Part shown: positions 23,746-32,792 of the stretch, piece by piece
Position numbering within the stretch: the stretch's first letter is position 1
Layout of the letters: the number at the start of each line of letters is the position of its first letter
DNA from: Brachybacterium nesterenkovii
GTDB taxonomy: Bacteria; Actinomycetota; Actinomycetes; Actinomycetales; Dermabacteraceae
Assembly: GCF_900163655.1 (NCBI RefSeq)
Contig: NZ_FWFG01000094.1
Span: 1-44,360, forward strand
Reading direction: 5' to 3'
DNA: 44,360 nucleotides
Notes under the pieces: model-generated
What the model was told of the DNA's origin: nothing
Seen by the model: only the letters and a program-made list of their open reading frames with translations
Databases searched by the model: none
Made by a program: the position numbers and the translations under genes

Positions 23746-23751
23746 TACGAT
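23746..23751 (+). promoter_or_regulatory. Leaderless -10 element of amylosucrase
   Basis: TACGAT with 6 nt to the ATG at 23758. No Shine-Dalgarno sequence. Confidence 0.5.
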
Positions 23752-23757
23752 CGGTCC

Positions 23758-25692
23758 ATGCCTCCTACGCACGCCCGCGCCCTCGACGCCGCACCGGTCG
23801 ACCCCGCCCTGACCCGCTCCTTCGACCTGCGCCTGGCCCGCTACGGCGACGACATGCGCGCCGGACTGCGCGCCTGCTACGGCGACCGCGCCGACGAGAC
23901 CTTCGAGCGCGTGCTGCGGATCGTCGCCGCCGCGATGCAGGACCGCCCCGAGGCCCTGCGCGGCCTCGACGAGGCGCGCCTGCTGGCCCCCGACTGGCTG
24001 CAGGACCCGCGCCAGATCGCCTACGTCGCCTACGCCGACCGCTTCGCGGGCACTCTGCGCGGCGTCGAGGAGCATCTGGACCACCTGGAGTCGCTCGCGG
24101 TCACCCACCTGCATCTGATGCCGCTGCTCGAGCCGCGGCCCGGGGAGTCCGACGGCGGCTACGCCGTGCAGGACTACCGCCGCGTGCGCGAGGACCTGGG
24201 CACGATGAAGGACCTCTCCTCCCTCGCCTCCTCCCTGCACGACCGCGGGATGAGCCTCGAGCTCGACCTCGTCCTCAACCACGTCGCCCGCGAGCACGAG
24301 TGGGCCGAGCGCGCCCGCGCCGGGGAGCAGCGCTACCGCGACTACTTCCTGACGTTCCCCGACCGCACCGAGCCCGATGCCTGGGAGGCCTCCCTACCGG
24401 AGGTGTTCCCCGACTTCGCGCCCGGCAACTTCACCTGGGACGCGGACCTCGAGCGCTGGGTGTGGACCACGTTCAACGCCTACCAGTGGGATCTGGACTG
24501 GTCGAACCCGGATGTGCTGTGCGAGTTCGTCGAGATCATCTGCTTCCTCGCGAACCAGGGCGTGGACATGCTGCGCCTGGACGCGATCGCCTTCACCTGG
24601 AAGCGCCAGGGCACCAACTGCCAGAACCTGCCGGAGGTCCATCAGCTCACGCGCGCCCTGCGCGCCGCCGCGCGGATCGCCGCCCCGGCCCTCGCCTTCA
24701 AGGCGGAGGCGATCGTGGGCCCGCAGGACCTCATCGGCTACCTGGGCCGCGGCGCGCTGTCCGGGAAGGTGTCCGAGACCGCGTACCACAACTCGTACAT
24801 GGTCCAGCTGTGGTCGGCCCTCGCCTCCCGGGACACCCGGCTGCTCGCGACCGCGCTGGGCAAGTTCCCGCCCAAGCCCGCCTCGACCACCTGGGCCTCC
24901 TACGTGCGCTGCCACGACGACATCGGCTGGGCGATCACGGATGAGGACGCCGCCGATATCGGCCTGTCCGGATTCGGCCACCGCGCCTTCCTCTCCGACT
25001 TCTACGCGGGCGAGTTCCCGGGCTCGTTCGCCGAGGGCCTCGTGTTCCAGCACAACCCGACCACGGGCGACAAGCGCATCAGCGGCTCGCTGGCCTCCCT
25101 CGCCGGCCTGGAGCGGGCCGTGCGCTCCGGGGACGGCGCGGCGATCGACCTGGCGATGGCCCGGATCCTGCTGCTGCATGCGGCGATGCTCGGCTTCGGC
25201 GGGCTGCCGCTGCTGTACATGGGCGATGAGATCGCCCTGCTCAACGATCCGCACTGGGCCGACGACCCCGCGCATGCGGCCGACAACCGCTGGGTGCATC
25301 GGCCGGAGATGCCGTGGGAGCGGGTGCGGGAGGCCGCGCTCGACGCCGACCGCGACGCACCGCGCACCCCCGCCGGGCAGGTCCTCGCGGGCGTGCGCCA
25401 CCTCATCGCGGTGCGCACGTCCCTCCCCCAGCTGCACGCGGCGGTCGAGTCGCAGGTGGTGAGCGGCGCGGATCGGCGTCTGCTCATCCTGCGCCGCGAC
25501 CATCCGGTGTCGACGATGGCGCAGGTGCTGAACATGTCCGAGGACCCGGTCGAGCTCGACGCCGGGGTGTTGTCGGGCATCGTCGGCGACCACCCGCGCG
25601 AGGCGATCTCGGGCGCCGACTGGTCGCTCGAGATCCCGTCGATCACGGTGCAGCCGTACCAGGCGCTCTGGTTCCTGGGCCCGGAGGGCTGA
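23758..25692 (+). CDS. Amylosucrase (GH13)
   Basis: A 644-residue glycoside hydrolase family 13 enzyme matching amylosucrase, which uses sucrose to build alpha-1,4-glucan and releases fructose. The nucleophile is Asp in [20 protein letters not shown] (residue 275), the acid/base is Glu in FKAEAIV (317), and the third acid pair is in [14 protein letters not shown] (His 386, Asp 387). The N-terminal helical domain ([20 protein letters not shown]) and the length are those of amylosucrase, not trehalose synthase (no maltose-type motifs). [14 protein letters not shown] is the usual late motif. No signal peptide, so it should act in the cytoplasm on imported sucrose. A leaderless TACGAT sets the start. 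It stands alone, divergent from mntH. Confidence 0.92.
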   Translation: MPPTHARALDAAPVDPALTRSFDLRLARYGDDMRAGLRACYGDRADETFERVLRIVAAAMQDRPEALRGLDEARLLAPDWLQDPRQIAYVAYADRFAGTLRGVEEHLDHLESLAVTHLHLMPLLEPRPGESDGGYAVQDYRRVREDLGTMKDLSSLASSLHDRGMSLELDLVLNHVAREHEWAERARAGEQRYRDYFLTFPDRTEPDAWEASLPEVFPDFAPGNFTWDADLERWVWTTFNAYQWDLDWSNPDVLCEFVEIICFLANQGVDMLRLDAIAFTWKRQGTNCQNLPEVHQLTRALRAAARIAAPALAFKAEAIVGPQDLIGYLGRGALSGKVSETAYHNSYMVQLWSALASRDTRLLATALGKFPPKPASTTWASYVRCHDDIGWAITDEDAADIGLSGFGHRAFLSDFYAGEFPGSFAEGLVFQHNPTTGDKRISGSLASLAGLERAVRSGDGAAIDLAMARILLLHAAMLGFGGLPLLYMGDEIALLNDPHWADDPAHAADNRWVHRPEMPWERVREAALDADRDAPRTPAGQVLAGVRHLIAVRTSLPQLHAAVESQVVSGADRRLLILRRDHPVSTMAQVLNMSEDPVELDAGVLSGIVGDHPREAISGADWSLEIPSITVQPYQALWFLGPEG

Positions 25693-25855
25693 GCCGAGGC
25701 GGCCCGCGGGGCGGACGCCGCGGGACACTCGCCACGAAGCGCGAGGCCGCGCGCCGCGGGGCGCGGGGCGCACACCGCGGGCCGGTCATGGCCCCTCCCG
25801 CGCCACGCCGCGCCCCCCACATCACGTCACCTGCGCCACACCACCCTTCGATGCA

Positions 25856-25884
25856 TTGGCGTATCGGATGCACGCGCGTATCGT
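25856..25884 (+). promoter_or_regulatory. Strong leaderless promoter of the YhgE-like gene
   Basis: TTGGCG (25856-25861), 17 bp, TATCGT (25879-25884), 7 nt, ATG at 25892. This is the best-formed promoter in the window. The 25693-25855 stretch before it holds only GC-rich repeats. Confidence 0.65.
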
Positions 25885-25891
25885 TCCCGCT

Positions 25892-28800
25892 ATGTCGTTC
25901 TTCGCACGCCTGCTCGCCGCGCTCCGCGCCCTCATCGCCCCCCTCGGGCGCGCCGCGGGCACGACAGCCCGCCCCCTCCTCCGCGCCGGCTCCGCCACGG
26001 GCCATGCCCTCGGCGACGGCGCCCGTCTGCTCGGCCGCGGCGCCCGCGCCGTCGCCCGCGACATCGGCCAGGTGATCCCCGGCGAGTGGAAGCAGCGCAT
26101 CGCCCTGCTGTTCGCCACCGGTCTCGCCGTCGTCCCGATCATCTACTCGGGCAACATGACCTGGGCGTTCAACGACCCCACCGGCCACCTGAACCAGATC
26201 ACCGCCGCCGTCGTCGACGCCGACACCGGCGCCGACTCCAGCTCCCCCGACGGGACCACCGAGCACATCGACGTCGGCCGCGAGTTCACCGACGAGCTCC
26301 TCGACATGGACAAGAACACCGTCTACCGCTTCGTCGAGACCGACCAGGCCACCGCCGACGCGGGCCTGGCCGACGGCACCTACGGCGCGGTCATCGAGGT
26401 CCCCGCCGATTTCTCCGCGAACATCGCCACCCTCGGCGCCGACGACCCGATGCAGGCCGCCCCTGCCATGCTCACCGTCCGCACCAACGACACCATCAAC
26501 TACGTGGGCGGCAATTTCACGAAGTCCGTCGGCACCGCCCTGCGCCAGAGCCTCGAGGCCAACGTCCTGGAACAGTACCTCGACAAGATCTACATCGGCT
26601 TCACGACCATGCACGACAAGCTCGGCGAGGCCGCCGACGGCGCGACCAGGCTCCACGACGGCAGCGTCCAGCTGGCCGACGGCACCGGGCAGCTCGTCGA
26701 CGGCTCCGCGGACCTGGCCGACGGCGCCGGCACCCTCGCCGACGGCACCGGGGACCTCGCCGACGGCGCGCACCGCCTGTCCGACGGCAGCTACGACCTC
26801 GTGATCGGCCTGGGCCAGATCTCCACGGGCGCCGACCAGCTCTCCGCCGGGGCCGACCGCCTGTCCACGGGCGCGACGACGCTCGCGACCGGACTGGACA
26901 CCCTGAGCTCGAAGAGCCCCGAGCTGGTCGACGGCGCCGACCGTCTCGCCGGCGGCAGCGCGCAGCTGGAGGACGGCGCGCAGACCCTCGCCGACGGCAG
27001 CCGCCAGGTGGCCGACGGCACCCAGCGGCTCGACGACGCCGCGACGGGCCTGCAGGGCCGGGCCCGGGAGCTGGGCATCGACCAGCAGAGCGTGGACCGC
27101 ACCACCGGCGACCTGCAGACCGCCGTCGACGACCTCGCGCAGACCGCGACCGACGTGAACACGGCCCTCGCGGGCACCGGCATCGCGCCGCAGATGCAGC
27201 AGAACGCCCAGGACCTGTCCGGGCGGATCGACACCGCCGCCTCCGATGCGAAGACCCTGCAGGACGCGGTCGCGGCCCGCCAGGGCGATGCGAGCACCGT
27301 GCAGGACAGCGCGACGACGATCTCCGACCAGGTGGACACGATCGCGGACGGCGTGAAGACCGCGAACGACGCCGCCCCGCAGCTGGCCAAACACGCGAGC
27401 GCCCTCGACGACGCGACCGTCGAATACACCTCGACCGTCGACGAGCTGGCCGCCCTGTGCGCCAAGGAGCCGTCCACCGGCACGACCACCACGACGTCAG
27501 CGGGCGCCTCGGACGGCGGCGGTGCCAAGACGACCGTGTCGTCGACGCCCAGCGAGGTGTGCGACCGCCTGCAGGCGCTCGCGGGCGACTCCGCGTCCGT
27601 GCGCTCCGACGACGGGACCGTCTCCTCCGCGTCCCTGCGCTCCGACGCCGGGACCGTCTCCCAGGAGGCCGCCGCCAACCGCGACGCCCTCGCGGCCGTG
27701 ACCGACGGCGCCCAGCAGGTCCGCGACTCCGCGACCGCCATGAAGGACTCCGCCGACCGCCTCGCGACCTTCCTCAGCGGCACCGACGGCTCCTCGAGCC
27801 TCACCGCGCTCGCCCAGGACGTGCAGGACCTCAGCACCGATGCGAAGACCCTCGCCGGGGACTCGAAGACCGTCTCCGACGGCGTAACCCGGGCGCGCGA
27901 CATCCTGCAGACGGCCGCGACCGACCCCGCGGCCGCGCAGCAGAAGATCGACGACCTCCACAGCCAGGCGACCACCGCTGTCCAGGCCCTGCCGGACGCC
28001 TACGACCGCGCCGACCAGGCCGTCCAGGACATCCACCGCCTGAACTCGGGCGCCCAGCAGGTGGCCGACGGCAACGAGCGCCTCGCTGGCGCGACCGGAC
28101 AGCTGGCCGACGGCGCCTCGACGCTCGACGACGGGGTGCGCCGCTACACCGGCGGCGTCGACCAGGCCGCCGGTGGCGCGGGCCAGCTGGCCGATGGCGC
28201 CCAGGAGCTCTCGACCGGGGCCGACCGCCTGGCCTCCGGTGTGGACACCGCCGAGGACGGCGCGCAGCAGCTCAATGCGGGCGCCGGGCAGCTCGCCGAC
28301 GGCGCCGACCGCATCGCCGCCGGGGCGACCCAGCTGGCCGACGGCGCCACCCGTCTCCACGACGGCGCCGTGCAGGTCGATGATGGTGCGCAGCAGCTGG
28401 CCGACGGCAGCAAGGAGCTCGCCGACGGCCTCGGCGACGCCGTTGACCAGGTCCCCTCCTACACCGACACCGAGCGCGAGCACCTCGCCTCGACCGCCTC
28501 GGATCCCGTGGGCCTGGACTTCCACCGCGACAACGGGCTGGACCGCTTCGGCGAGGGGCTCGCGCCGCTGTTCCTGGCGATCAGCCTCTGGGTGGGCGGC
28601 ATGGCGATCTTCCTGATGATGTCGCCGTTCTCCGTGAGCGCGGCCCGGGCCGGGCGCAACGCCGGCTCGCTGCTGCTGGGCGGGCTGCTGCCCGCGCAGG
28701 CCCTCGGGCTCGTCCAGACCGTCGTGGCCGTGGCGATCCTGCACTTCTGGGTGGGCATCACCGCGGTGCACATGACGCAGTTCGTGCTCATGGCGTGCCT

Positions 28801-29155
28801 GACCAGCGTGGTGTTCGTGGCGCTGAACCACGGCTTCGGGGCGATGTTCGGGCCGGTGGGCAAGTTCGTGGCGCTCTTGCTCATCGCCCTGCAGGTCTCG
28901 GGCGCGGGCGGCACCTACCCGGTGCAGACGCTCCCCCGGTTCTTCCGGGTGATCCACGAGTACCTGCCGATGACGCACGCGGTCGATGCGTTCCGCGGCA
29001 CCATCGGCGGCGGCTGGGTGGATCCGAGCGGGGACATCGCCTGGCTGCTGGGGTGGCTGGCCCTGGGCCTGGTCCTCGGCTTCGGCGGAGCGCTCAAGAC
29101 GCGGCGCCGCACGCGGCGCGGTTGGGAGGGGCACGTGGCACCGACGGCGTCGTGA
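25892..29155 (+). CDS. YhgE/Pip family membrane protein with DG heptad repeats
   Basis: A 1087-residue protein of the YhgE/Pip (phage infection protein) family, related to ABC-2 type permeases and RND-like exporters of small scale. After an Ala/Arg-rich cytoplasmic start, one helix lies at about residues 68-90 (RIALLFATGLAVVPIIYSGN). A large outside domain follows to about 890. Then come five helices (LFLAISLWVGGMAIFLMM and on). The outside part carries two blocks of xDGxxxL heptads (about 250-385 and 719-850), known in this family as xxxLxxG repeats. Between them lie coiled-coil-like stretches and a Thr/Ser/Gly-rich segment flanked by two Cys (LCAKEP, EVCDRL), maybe a disulfide. Related proteins serve as phage receptors or in type VII secretion; the cargo here is unknown. 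The start is set by the promoter. Confidence 0.88.
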   Translation: MSFFARLLAALRALIAPLGRAAGTTARPLLRAGSATGHALGDGARLLGRGARAVARDIGQVIPGEWKQRIALLFATGLAVVPIIYSGNMTWAFNDPTGHLNQITAAVVDADTGADSSSPDGTTEHIDVGREFTDELLDMDKNTVYRFVETDQATADAGLADGTYGAVIEVPADFSANIATLGADDPMQAAPAMLTVRTNDTINYVGGNFTKSVGTALRQSLEANVLEQYLDKIYIGFTTMHDKLGEAADGATRLHDGSVQLADGTGQLVDGSADLADGAGTLADGTGDLADGAHRLSDGSYDLVIGLGQISTGADQLSAGADRLSTGATTLATGLDTLSSKSPELVDGADRLAGGSAQLEDGAQTLADGSRQVADGTQRLDDAATGLQGRARELGIDQQSVDRTTGDLQTAVDDLAQTATDVNTALAGTGIAPQMQQNAQDLSGRIDTAASDAKTLQDAVAARQGDASTVQDSATTISDQVDTIADGVKTANDAAPQLAKHASALDDATVEYTSTVDELAALCAKEPSTGTTTTTSAGASDGGGAKTTVSSTPSEVCDRLQALAGDSASVRSDDGTVSSASLRSDAGTVSQEAAANRDALAAVTDGAQQVRDSATAMKDSADRLATFLSGTDGSSSLTALAQDVQDLSTDAKTLAGDSKTVSDGVTRARDILQTAATDPAAAQQKIDDLHSQATTAVQALPDAYDRADQAVQDIHRLNSGAQQVADGNERLAGATGQLADGASTLDDGVRRYTGGVDQAAGGAGQLADGAQELSTGADRLASGVDTAEDGAQQLNAGAGQLADGADRIAAGATQLADGATRLHDGAVQVDDGAQQLADGSKELADGLGDAVDQVPSYTDTEREHLASTASDPVGLDFHRDNGLDRFGEGLAPLFLAISLWVGGMAIFLMMSPFSVSAARAGRNAGSLLLGGLLPAQALGLVQTVVAVAILHFWVGITAVHMTQFVLMACLTSVVFVALNHGFGAMFGPVGKFVALLLIALQVSGAGGTYPVQTLPRFFRVIHEYLPMTHAVDAFRGTIGGGWVDPSGDIAWLLGWLALGLVLGFGGALKTRRRTRRGWEGHVAPTAS

Positions 29156-29250
29156 CAGACGGAGCCGGGCGGGGCCGGGCGGGGCCGGGCGAGGGCATGA
29201 GGCCCCACCCGCGCACTGACCGGCGGGCTGAGGATTCACCCCGTGAGGCT

Positions 29251-29322
29251 GTCGAGTGTTGGCGGTATAGCGGGGGCTGCGACGATGTCGTCGCAGCCCC
29301 CGCTATACCGCCAGTGCTCGAC
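29251..29322. terminator. 72-bp near-perfect palindrome between convergent genes
   Basis: A 26-bp perfect stem (29260-29285 with 29288-29313) closes on a 2-nt loop; three mismatched bases then join a further 6-bp arm (GTCGAG/CTCGAC). It lies between the YhgE-like gene and PPK2, whose stops face each other, so it could end both transcripts. The length is far above that of ordinary terminators. Just upstream, 29162-29190 is a GGGCGGGGCC repeat that could form a G-quadruplex. Confidence 0.6.
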
Positions 29323-29416
29323 CACGCCCCGCCTGTACCGAGGGAGCCGGCACCGGGTCGGGCCCTCGCCCCGTCGCGGGCGTCAACTACTTCTCGCCCG
29401 CCGCGGGCTCCATCGA

Positions 29417-30367
29417 CTACTTCTTCGGCTTCTTCCGCGGCGCGCGCTTCCGCTCCGCGCGCCCTGCAGATGTCTTCGACGCGGCGGTCGCCTTCTCCGC
29501 CGCCTCGGCCGCTGCCGTCGGCCCCTCCCCCGCGCGGCCCTTCTCGAGCGCGGCGGCGACGTCGTCCACGTACTGGTAGTCGGAGCGGTCGGGCCGCTCG
29601 TACCCCTTCTCCGGCGGCCGCTTCGGGATCTCGATCTTCTGCGGCTCGATGAGCTCCCACGGGATCTGCCGCAGGATGTCGGCGATGACGTTGATGCGCG
29701 AGCGCTTCTTGTCCTCGGACTCGACGGTGTACCAGCGGGCCCAGGGGGTGTCGGTCGCGGCGAACATCGCGTCCTTGGCGCGCGAGTAGTCCTCCCAGCG
29801 GGCGATGGACTGCATGTCCATCGGCGAGAGCTTCCAGCGGCGCATCGGGTCCTCGGCGCGGGAGCGGAAGCGGGCCTCCTGCTCCTCGTCGGACACGGAG
29901 AACCAGTACTTGATCAGGCGGATCCCGTCCTCGACGAGCATGCGCTCGAAGTCCGGGGCCTGGCGCAGGAAGCGGTGGTACTGCGCATCGGTGCAGAAGC
30001 CCATCACGCGCTCGACGCCGGCACGGTTGTACCAGGAGCGGTCCATGATGACGATCTCGCCCGCCGCCGGGAGATGCTGGATGTAGCGCTGGAAGTACCA
30101 CTGGGTCTGCTCGCGCTCCGTCGGCGCCTGGAGGGCGACGATGCGGGCATGGCGCGGGTTCAGGTACTGGGTGATGCGCTTGATCGCCGACCCCTTGCCC
30201 GCGGCGTCGCGGCCCTCGAAGATCAGCAGCACCCGCTCGCCGCTCTCGATGACCCACTGCTGCATCGCGACGAGCTGCGCCTGCAGGCGCTCGAGCTCCG
30301 CCTCGTAGGCGGCCTTGTCGAGCTTGCGGAGGGATCCGGACTTGACCTCGTTGTCATGTGTGGACAT
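29417..30367 (-). CDS. ppk2: Polyphosphate kinase 2
   Basis: A 316-residue PPK2, which transfers phosphate between polyphosphate and nucleotides (mostly phosphorylating NDP or NMP). Walker A is FEGRDAAGKGSAIKRIT, Walker B is MDRSWYNRAGVERVMGFC, and the lid motif with Arg residues is LIKYWFSVSDEEQEARFRSR. All are intact and it has a single domain. The C-terminal 45 residues form an Ala-rich and then strongly basic tail (ERKRAPRKKPKK), which may bind polyphosphate. The ATG at 30367 is chosen because TATCCT lies 6 nt upstream (30374-30379). The 72-bp minisatellite begins about 110 bp upstream of this start. Confidence 0.93.
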   Translation of the reverse strand: MSTHDNEVKSGSLRKLDKAAYEAELERLQAQLVAMQQWVIESGERVLLIFEGRDAAGKGSAIKRITQYLNPRHARIVALQAPTEREQTQWYFQRYIQHLPAAGEIVIMDRSWYNRAGVERVMGFCTDAQYHRFLRQAPDFERMLVEDGIRLIKYWFSVSDEEQEARFRSRAEDPMRRWKLSPMDMQSIARWEDYSRAKDAMFAATDTPWARWYTVESEDKKRSRINVIADILRQIPWELIEPQKIEIPKRPPEKGYERPDRSDYQYVDDVAAALEKGRAGEGPTAAAEAAEKATAASKTSAGRAERKRAPRKKPKK

Positions 30368-30373
30368 GACGGG

Positions 30374-30379
30374 AGGATA
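30374..30379 (-). promoter_or_regulatory. Leaderless -10 element of ppk2
   Basis: TATCCT on the minus strand, 6 nt from the ATG at 30367. Confidence 0.5.
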
Positions 30380-30480
30380 CGGCGCCGCGGGGGTCGCGGG
30401 AAGGGTCGGCCACGGGGCGAGCGCGGGTCGGGCGCGGCAGGCGGCCCCCATCCGAGGGGGCCTTTCGGCGCCGCCCCCAC

Positions 30481-30912
30481 TGGGCCCCTTCTCGCCCGAC
30501 CCCACCCAGTGCCGCCGCTCGCGCCCTTATCGCACGTGCCCGCTGGCCCCACGGGGCCCCTTCTCGCCCGACCTCGCCCAGTGCCGCCGCTCGCGCCCTT
30601 ATCGCACGTGCCCGCTGGCCCCACTGGGCCCCTTCTCGTCCGACCTCGCCCAGTGCCGCCGCTCGCGCCCTTATCGCACGTGCCCGCTGGCCCCACTGGG
30701 CCCCTTCTCGCCCGACCTCACCCAGTGCCGCCGCTCGCGCCCTTATCGCACGTGCCCGCTGGCCCCACTGGGCCCCTTCTCGCCCGACCTCGCCCAGTGC
30801 CGCCGCTCGCGCCCTTATCGCACGTGCCCGCTGGCCCCACTGGGCCCCTTCTCGTCCGACCTCGCCCAGTGCCGCCGCGCACGCCCTCATCGCCTGTGCC
30901 TGCTGGCCTCTA
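30481..30912. repeat. 72-bp tandem repeat, six units
   Basis: Units begin at 30481, 30553, 30625, 30697, 30769 and 30841. The first five are nearly identical; the last decays after 40 bp. Each carries a GGGCCCC block, GCCCAGTGCCGCCGC and CCCTTATCGCACGTGCCCGC. There are no variable spacers, so this is a minisatellite and not a CRISPR array. Confidence 0.93.
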
Positions 30913-30953
30913 CCGCCCTCACCCTTCTTCTCCCCACCCTCGATACCCTTCGC

Positions 30954-31038
30954 GGAGTGGTCGATCCTCGTCGGAATCCGTGGGTGGAGTGGTCGATCCT
31001 CGTCGGAAAGAGCGCGTGATTCCGACGAGGATCGACCA
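30954..31038. repeat. 23-bp direct repeats and 19-bp inverted repeat
   Basis: A 23-bp sequence occurs at 30954-30976 and again at 30986-31008 (period 32). Its last 19 bases, TGGTCGATCCTCGTCGGAA, recur inverted at 31020-31038 with an 11-nt loop, making a perfect hairpin. Confidence 0.85.
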
Positions 31039-31246
31039 ATCCATCGTGCGAGGCACGCGAGGGGCGCGCCCGGGCGGGGGCTGATCATGCCCACGCCCGC
31101 ACGCAGGCGGACAGGGGTGCCAGGTGTCCGCGGCGGGGCGCACTCGGAGCTGAGGCGCGCGGAGCTCACACCGGAGCGCACCGCAGGGAGCCGAGCAGCC
31201 ACGCTCAGCACCGCGGGGAGCCGAGCAGCCGCGCTCGGCGCCCCGA

Positions 31247-31272
31247 GGCGCCGAGCAGCCGCGCTCGGCGCC
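31247..31272 (-). terminator. glpX terminator hairpin
   Basis: GGCGCCGAGC and GCTCGGCGCC form a perfect 10-bp stem with a 6-nt loop, 10 nt after the glpX stop codon. Decayed copies of GAGCCGAGCAGCC lie further on (31190-31235). Confidence 0.65.
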
Positions 31273-31282
31273 CCGTCCGAGG

Positions 31283-32305
31283 TCAGCTCGCCTGCGGCCC
31301 CTGCTCGAGCCAGTGCGACCACTTGTCGCGCCGGTGCTCGGCCTCGACCACGCGCACGGTGCCGGAGGCCGCGCGCATCACGAGCGACTGGGTGATGATC
31401 CGGCTGCGTCCGAAGCGCACGCCCTTGAGCAGGTCCCCGTTGGTCACGCCGGTGGCCGCGAAGTAGCAGTTGTCGCTGGTCACGAGCTCGTTCGTGGAAA
31501 GCACGCGGTCCAGGTCGTGTCCGGCGTCTATCGCCTTCTGCGCCTCGGCGTCGTCGATCGGGGCCAGGCGCCCCTGGATCACGCCGCCGGTGGCCTTCAG
31601 CGCGCAGGCTGCGACGATGCCCTCGGGGGTGCCGCCGATGCCCAGCATCATGTCGACACCCGTGGAGGGACGAGCCGCGGCGATCGCGCCGGCGACGTCG
31701 CCGTCCATGATGAACTTGACGCGCGCCCCGGCCTCGCGGACCTCGGAGACGAGCTTCTCGTGGCGCGGGCGGTCGAGGATGCACACGGTCACCTCGCCCA
31801 CGGGCTTCTTCAGCGCCTTGGCGACGGCCTCGACGTTGGCGCGGATGGGGTTGCGCAGGTCCACGACGTCAGCGGCGTCGGGGCCGACGACGAGCTTGTC
31901 CATGTAGAACACCGCCGAGGGGTCGAACATCGAGCCGCGCTCGGCGACGGCGAACACCGACAGGGCGTTATCGTAGCCCATCGCGGTCAGGCGGGTCCCG
32001 TCGATCGGGTCGACGGCGACGTCGACGGCGGCACCGGTGCCGTCGCCCACCTCCTCGCCGTTGTAGAGCATGGGCGCCTCGTCCTTCTCGCCCTCGCCGA
32101 TCACGACGGTGCCGTTCATCTGCACCGTCTCGATGAAGGTGCGCATCGCGTCGACGGCGGCGCCGTCGGCGCGGTTCTTGTCGCCGCAGCCCACCCAGCG
32201 GGAGCCGGCGATGGCGGCGGCCTCGGTGACGCGCACGAGCTCCATGGCGAGGTTGCGGTCGGGGACGGCGGCGGAATCGGATCGGACGTCGTTGGTCGAG
32301 GTCAC
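31283..32305 (-). CDS. glpX: Class II fructose-1,6-bisphosphatase
   Basis: A 340-residue GlpX-type phosphatase that converts fructose 1,6-bisphosphate to fructose 6-phosphate in gluconeogenesis. Key motifs are [49 protein letters not shown] (metal and substrate binding) and [18 protein letters not shown]. All are intact. It starts with GTG at 32305, with AGGGAG 9 nt upstream. A TAGACT at 32387-32392 on the minus strand could be the -10. Gluconeogenic phosphatase would be needed during growth on pentoses or amino acids, which fits its neighbours without proving a link. Confidence 0.95.
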   Translation of the reverse strand: MTSTNDVRSDSAAVPDRNLAMELVRVTEAAAIAGSRWVGCGDKNRADGAAVDAMRTFIETVQMNGTVVIGEGEKDEAPMLYNGEEVGDGTGAAVDVAVDPIDGTRLTAMGYDNALSVFAVAERGSMFDPSAVFYMDKLVVGPDAADVVDLRNPIRANVEAVAKALKKPVGEVTVCILDRPRHEKLVSEVREAGARVKFIMDGDVAGAIAAARPSTGVDMMLGIGGTPEGIVAACALKATGGVIQGRLAPIDDAEAQKAIDAGHDLDRVLSTNELVTSDNCYFAATGVTNGDLLKGVRFGRSRIITQSLVMRAASGTVRVVEAEHRRDKWSHWLEQGPQAS

Positions 32306-32463
32306 CGTGGATATCTCCCTGGTCGGAGCGGGGGCGGTCGCCGCGGGCCGTGGTCGACGGCGGCGGCGGTGCCGGGGTCGCCCCCCAGTCTAGGAGTGTC
32401 AGGCGTCACGCGGGGCGGGCACGGGGAACGGGCGAATCCAAACGGGCCGGTGGGGACCAGGGC

Positions 32464-32538
32464 GTCCAGAAAATGCATCGAGACGGCATGCGCCCCGTCA
32501 TATGCAGGTCAGATGCTATTTCGATGCAGATTCTGGAC
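32464..32538. repeat. 75-bp dispersed element with inverted ends, copy 2
   Basis: Begins GTCCAGAAAATGCAT and ends ATGCAGATTCTGGAC. Same length and orientation as the copy at 15472-15546; the outer parts and the CGGCATGCGCC block match while the centre has diverged. Confidence 0.75.
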
Positions 32539-32663
32539 GGGACAGGGCAGGCGACGGCGCAGATCCGAAGACGGATTCCGGGGCACGCGCGGGGCGCCTT
32601 CCCCTGTGCTGAAGGATGCGCACGGCCGCACCTCCCCCGCGCGCGCCCGGTTGACGCCAGCGG

Positions 32664-32677
32664 TGTGAACGTTGCCA
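32664..32677. promoter_or_regulatory. LacI-family operator before the sugar importer
   Basis: TGTGAACGTTGCCA, one mismatch from the inverted form of the site at 41719-41732. A possible -35 (TTGACG, 32651-32656) lies 7 bp upstream, so binding would block the promoter. Confidence 0.6.
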
Positions 32678-32792
32678 CTAGAGATGTCCGACCCCTCCGG
32701 CACCGCCGCCGGCAGCGGACATCCCTCACGGCCGAGGGGCGACGCCACGTCTCCTCCGGCCGCCTGTGCAGCGTCGCTCAAGGAGAACCACC

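Larger units (their letters stand above)
30368..31282. other. 915-bp gene-free tract with minisatellite and hairpins
   Basis: Lies between glpX and ppk2, both on the minus strand. From low to high coordinate it holds the ppk2 promoter, six 72-bp units, a double 23-bp direct repeat with a 19-bp hairpin, and the glpX terminator. Open frames pass through because the 72-bp unit is a multiple of three and GC-rich; none has a start signal or a known domain. Confidence 0.65.
32306..32792. other. Divergent region between glpX and the sugar importer
   Basis: A 487-bp stretch. It holds the possible glpX -10 (32387-32392), the second copy of the 75-bp element (32464-32538) and the importer control region with a TTGACG hexamer (32651-32656) and a LacI-type operator (32664-32677). 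No gene is seen. Confidence 0.6.

Noticed and set aside
30481-30912. Possible CRISPR array or a repeat protein with a 24-residue Pro/Leu unit
   Set aside because: The units are contiguous with no unique spacers and no cas genes. The open frame has no ribosome site or leaderless promoter, and all frames are open because the unit is a multiple of three and GC-rich.
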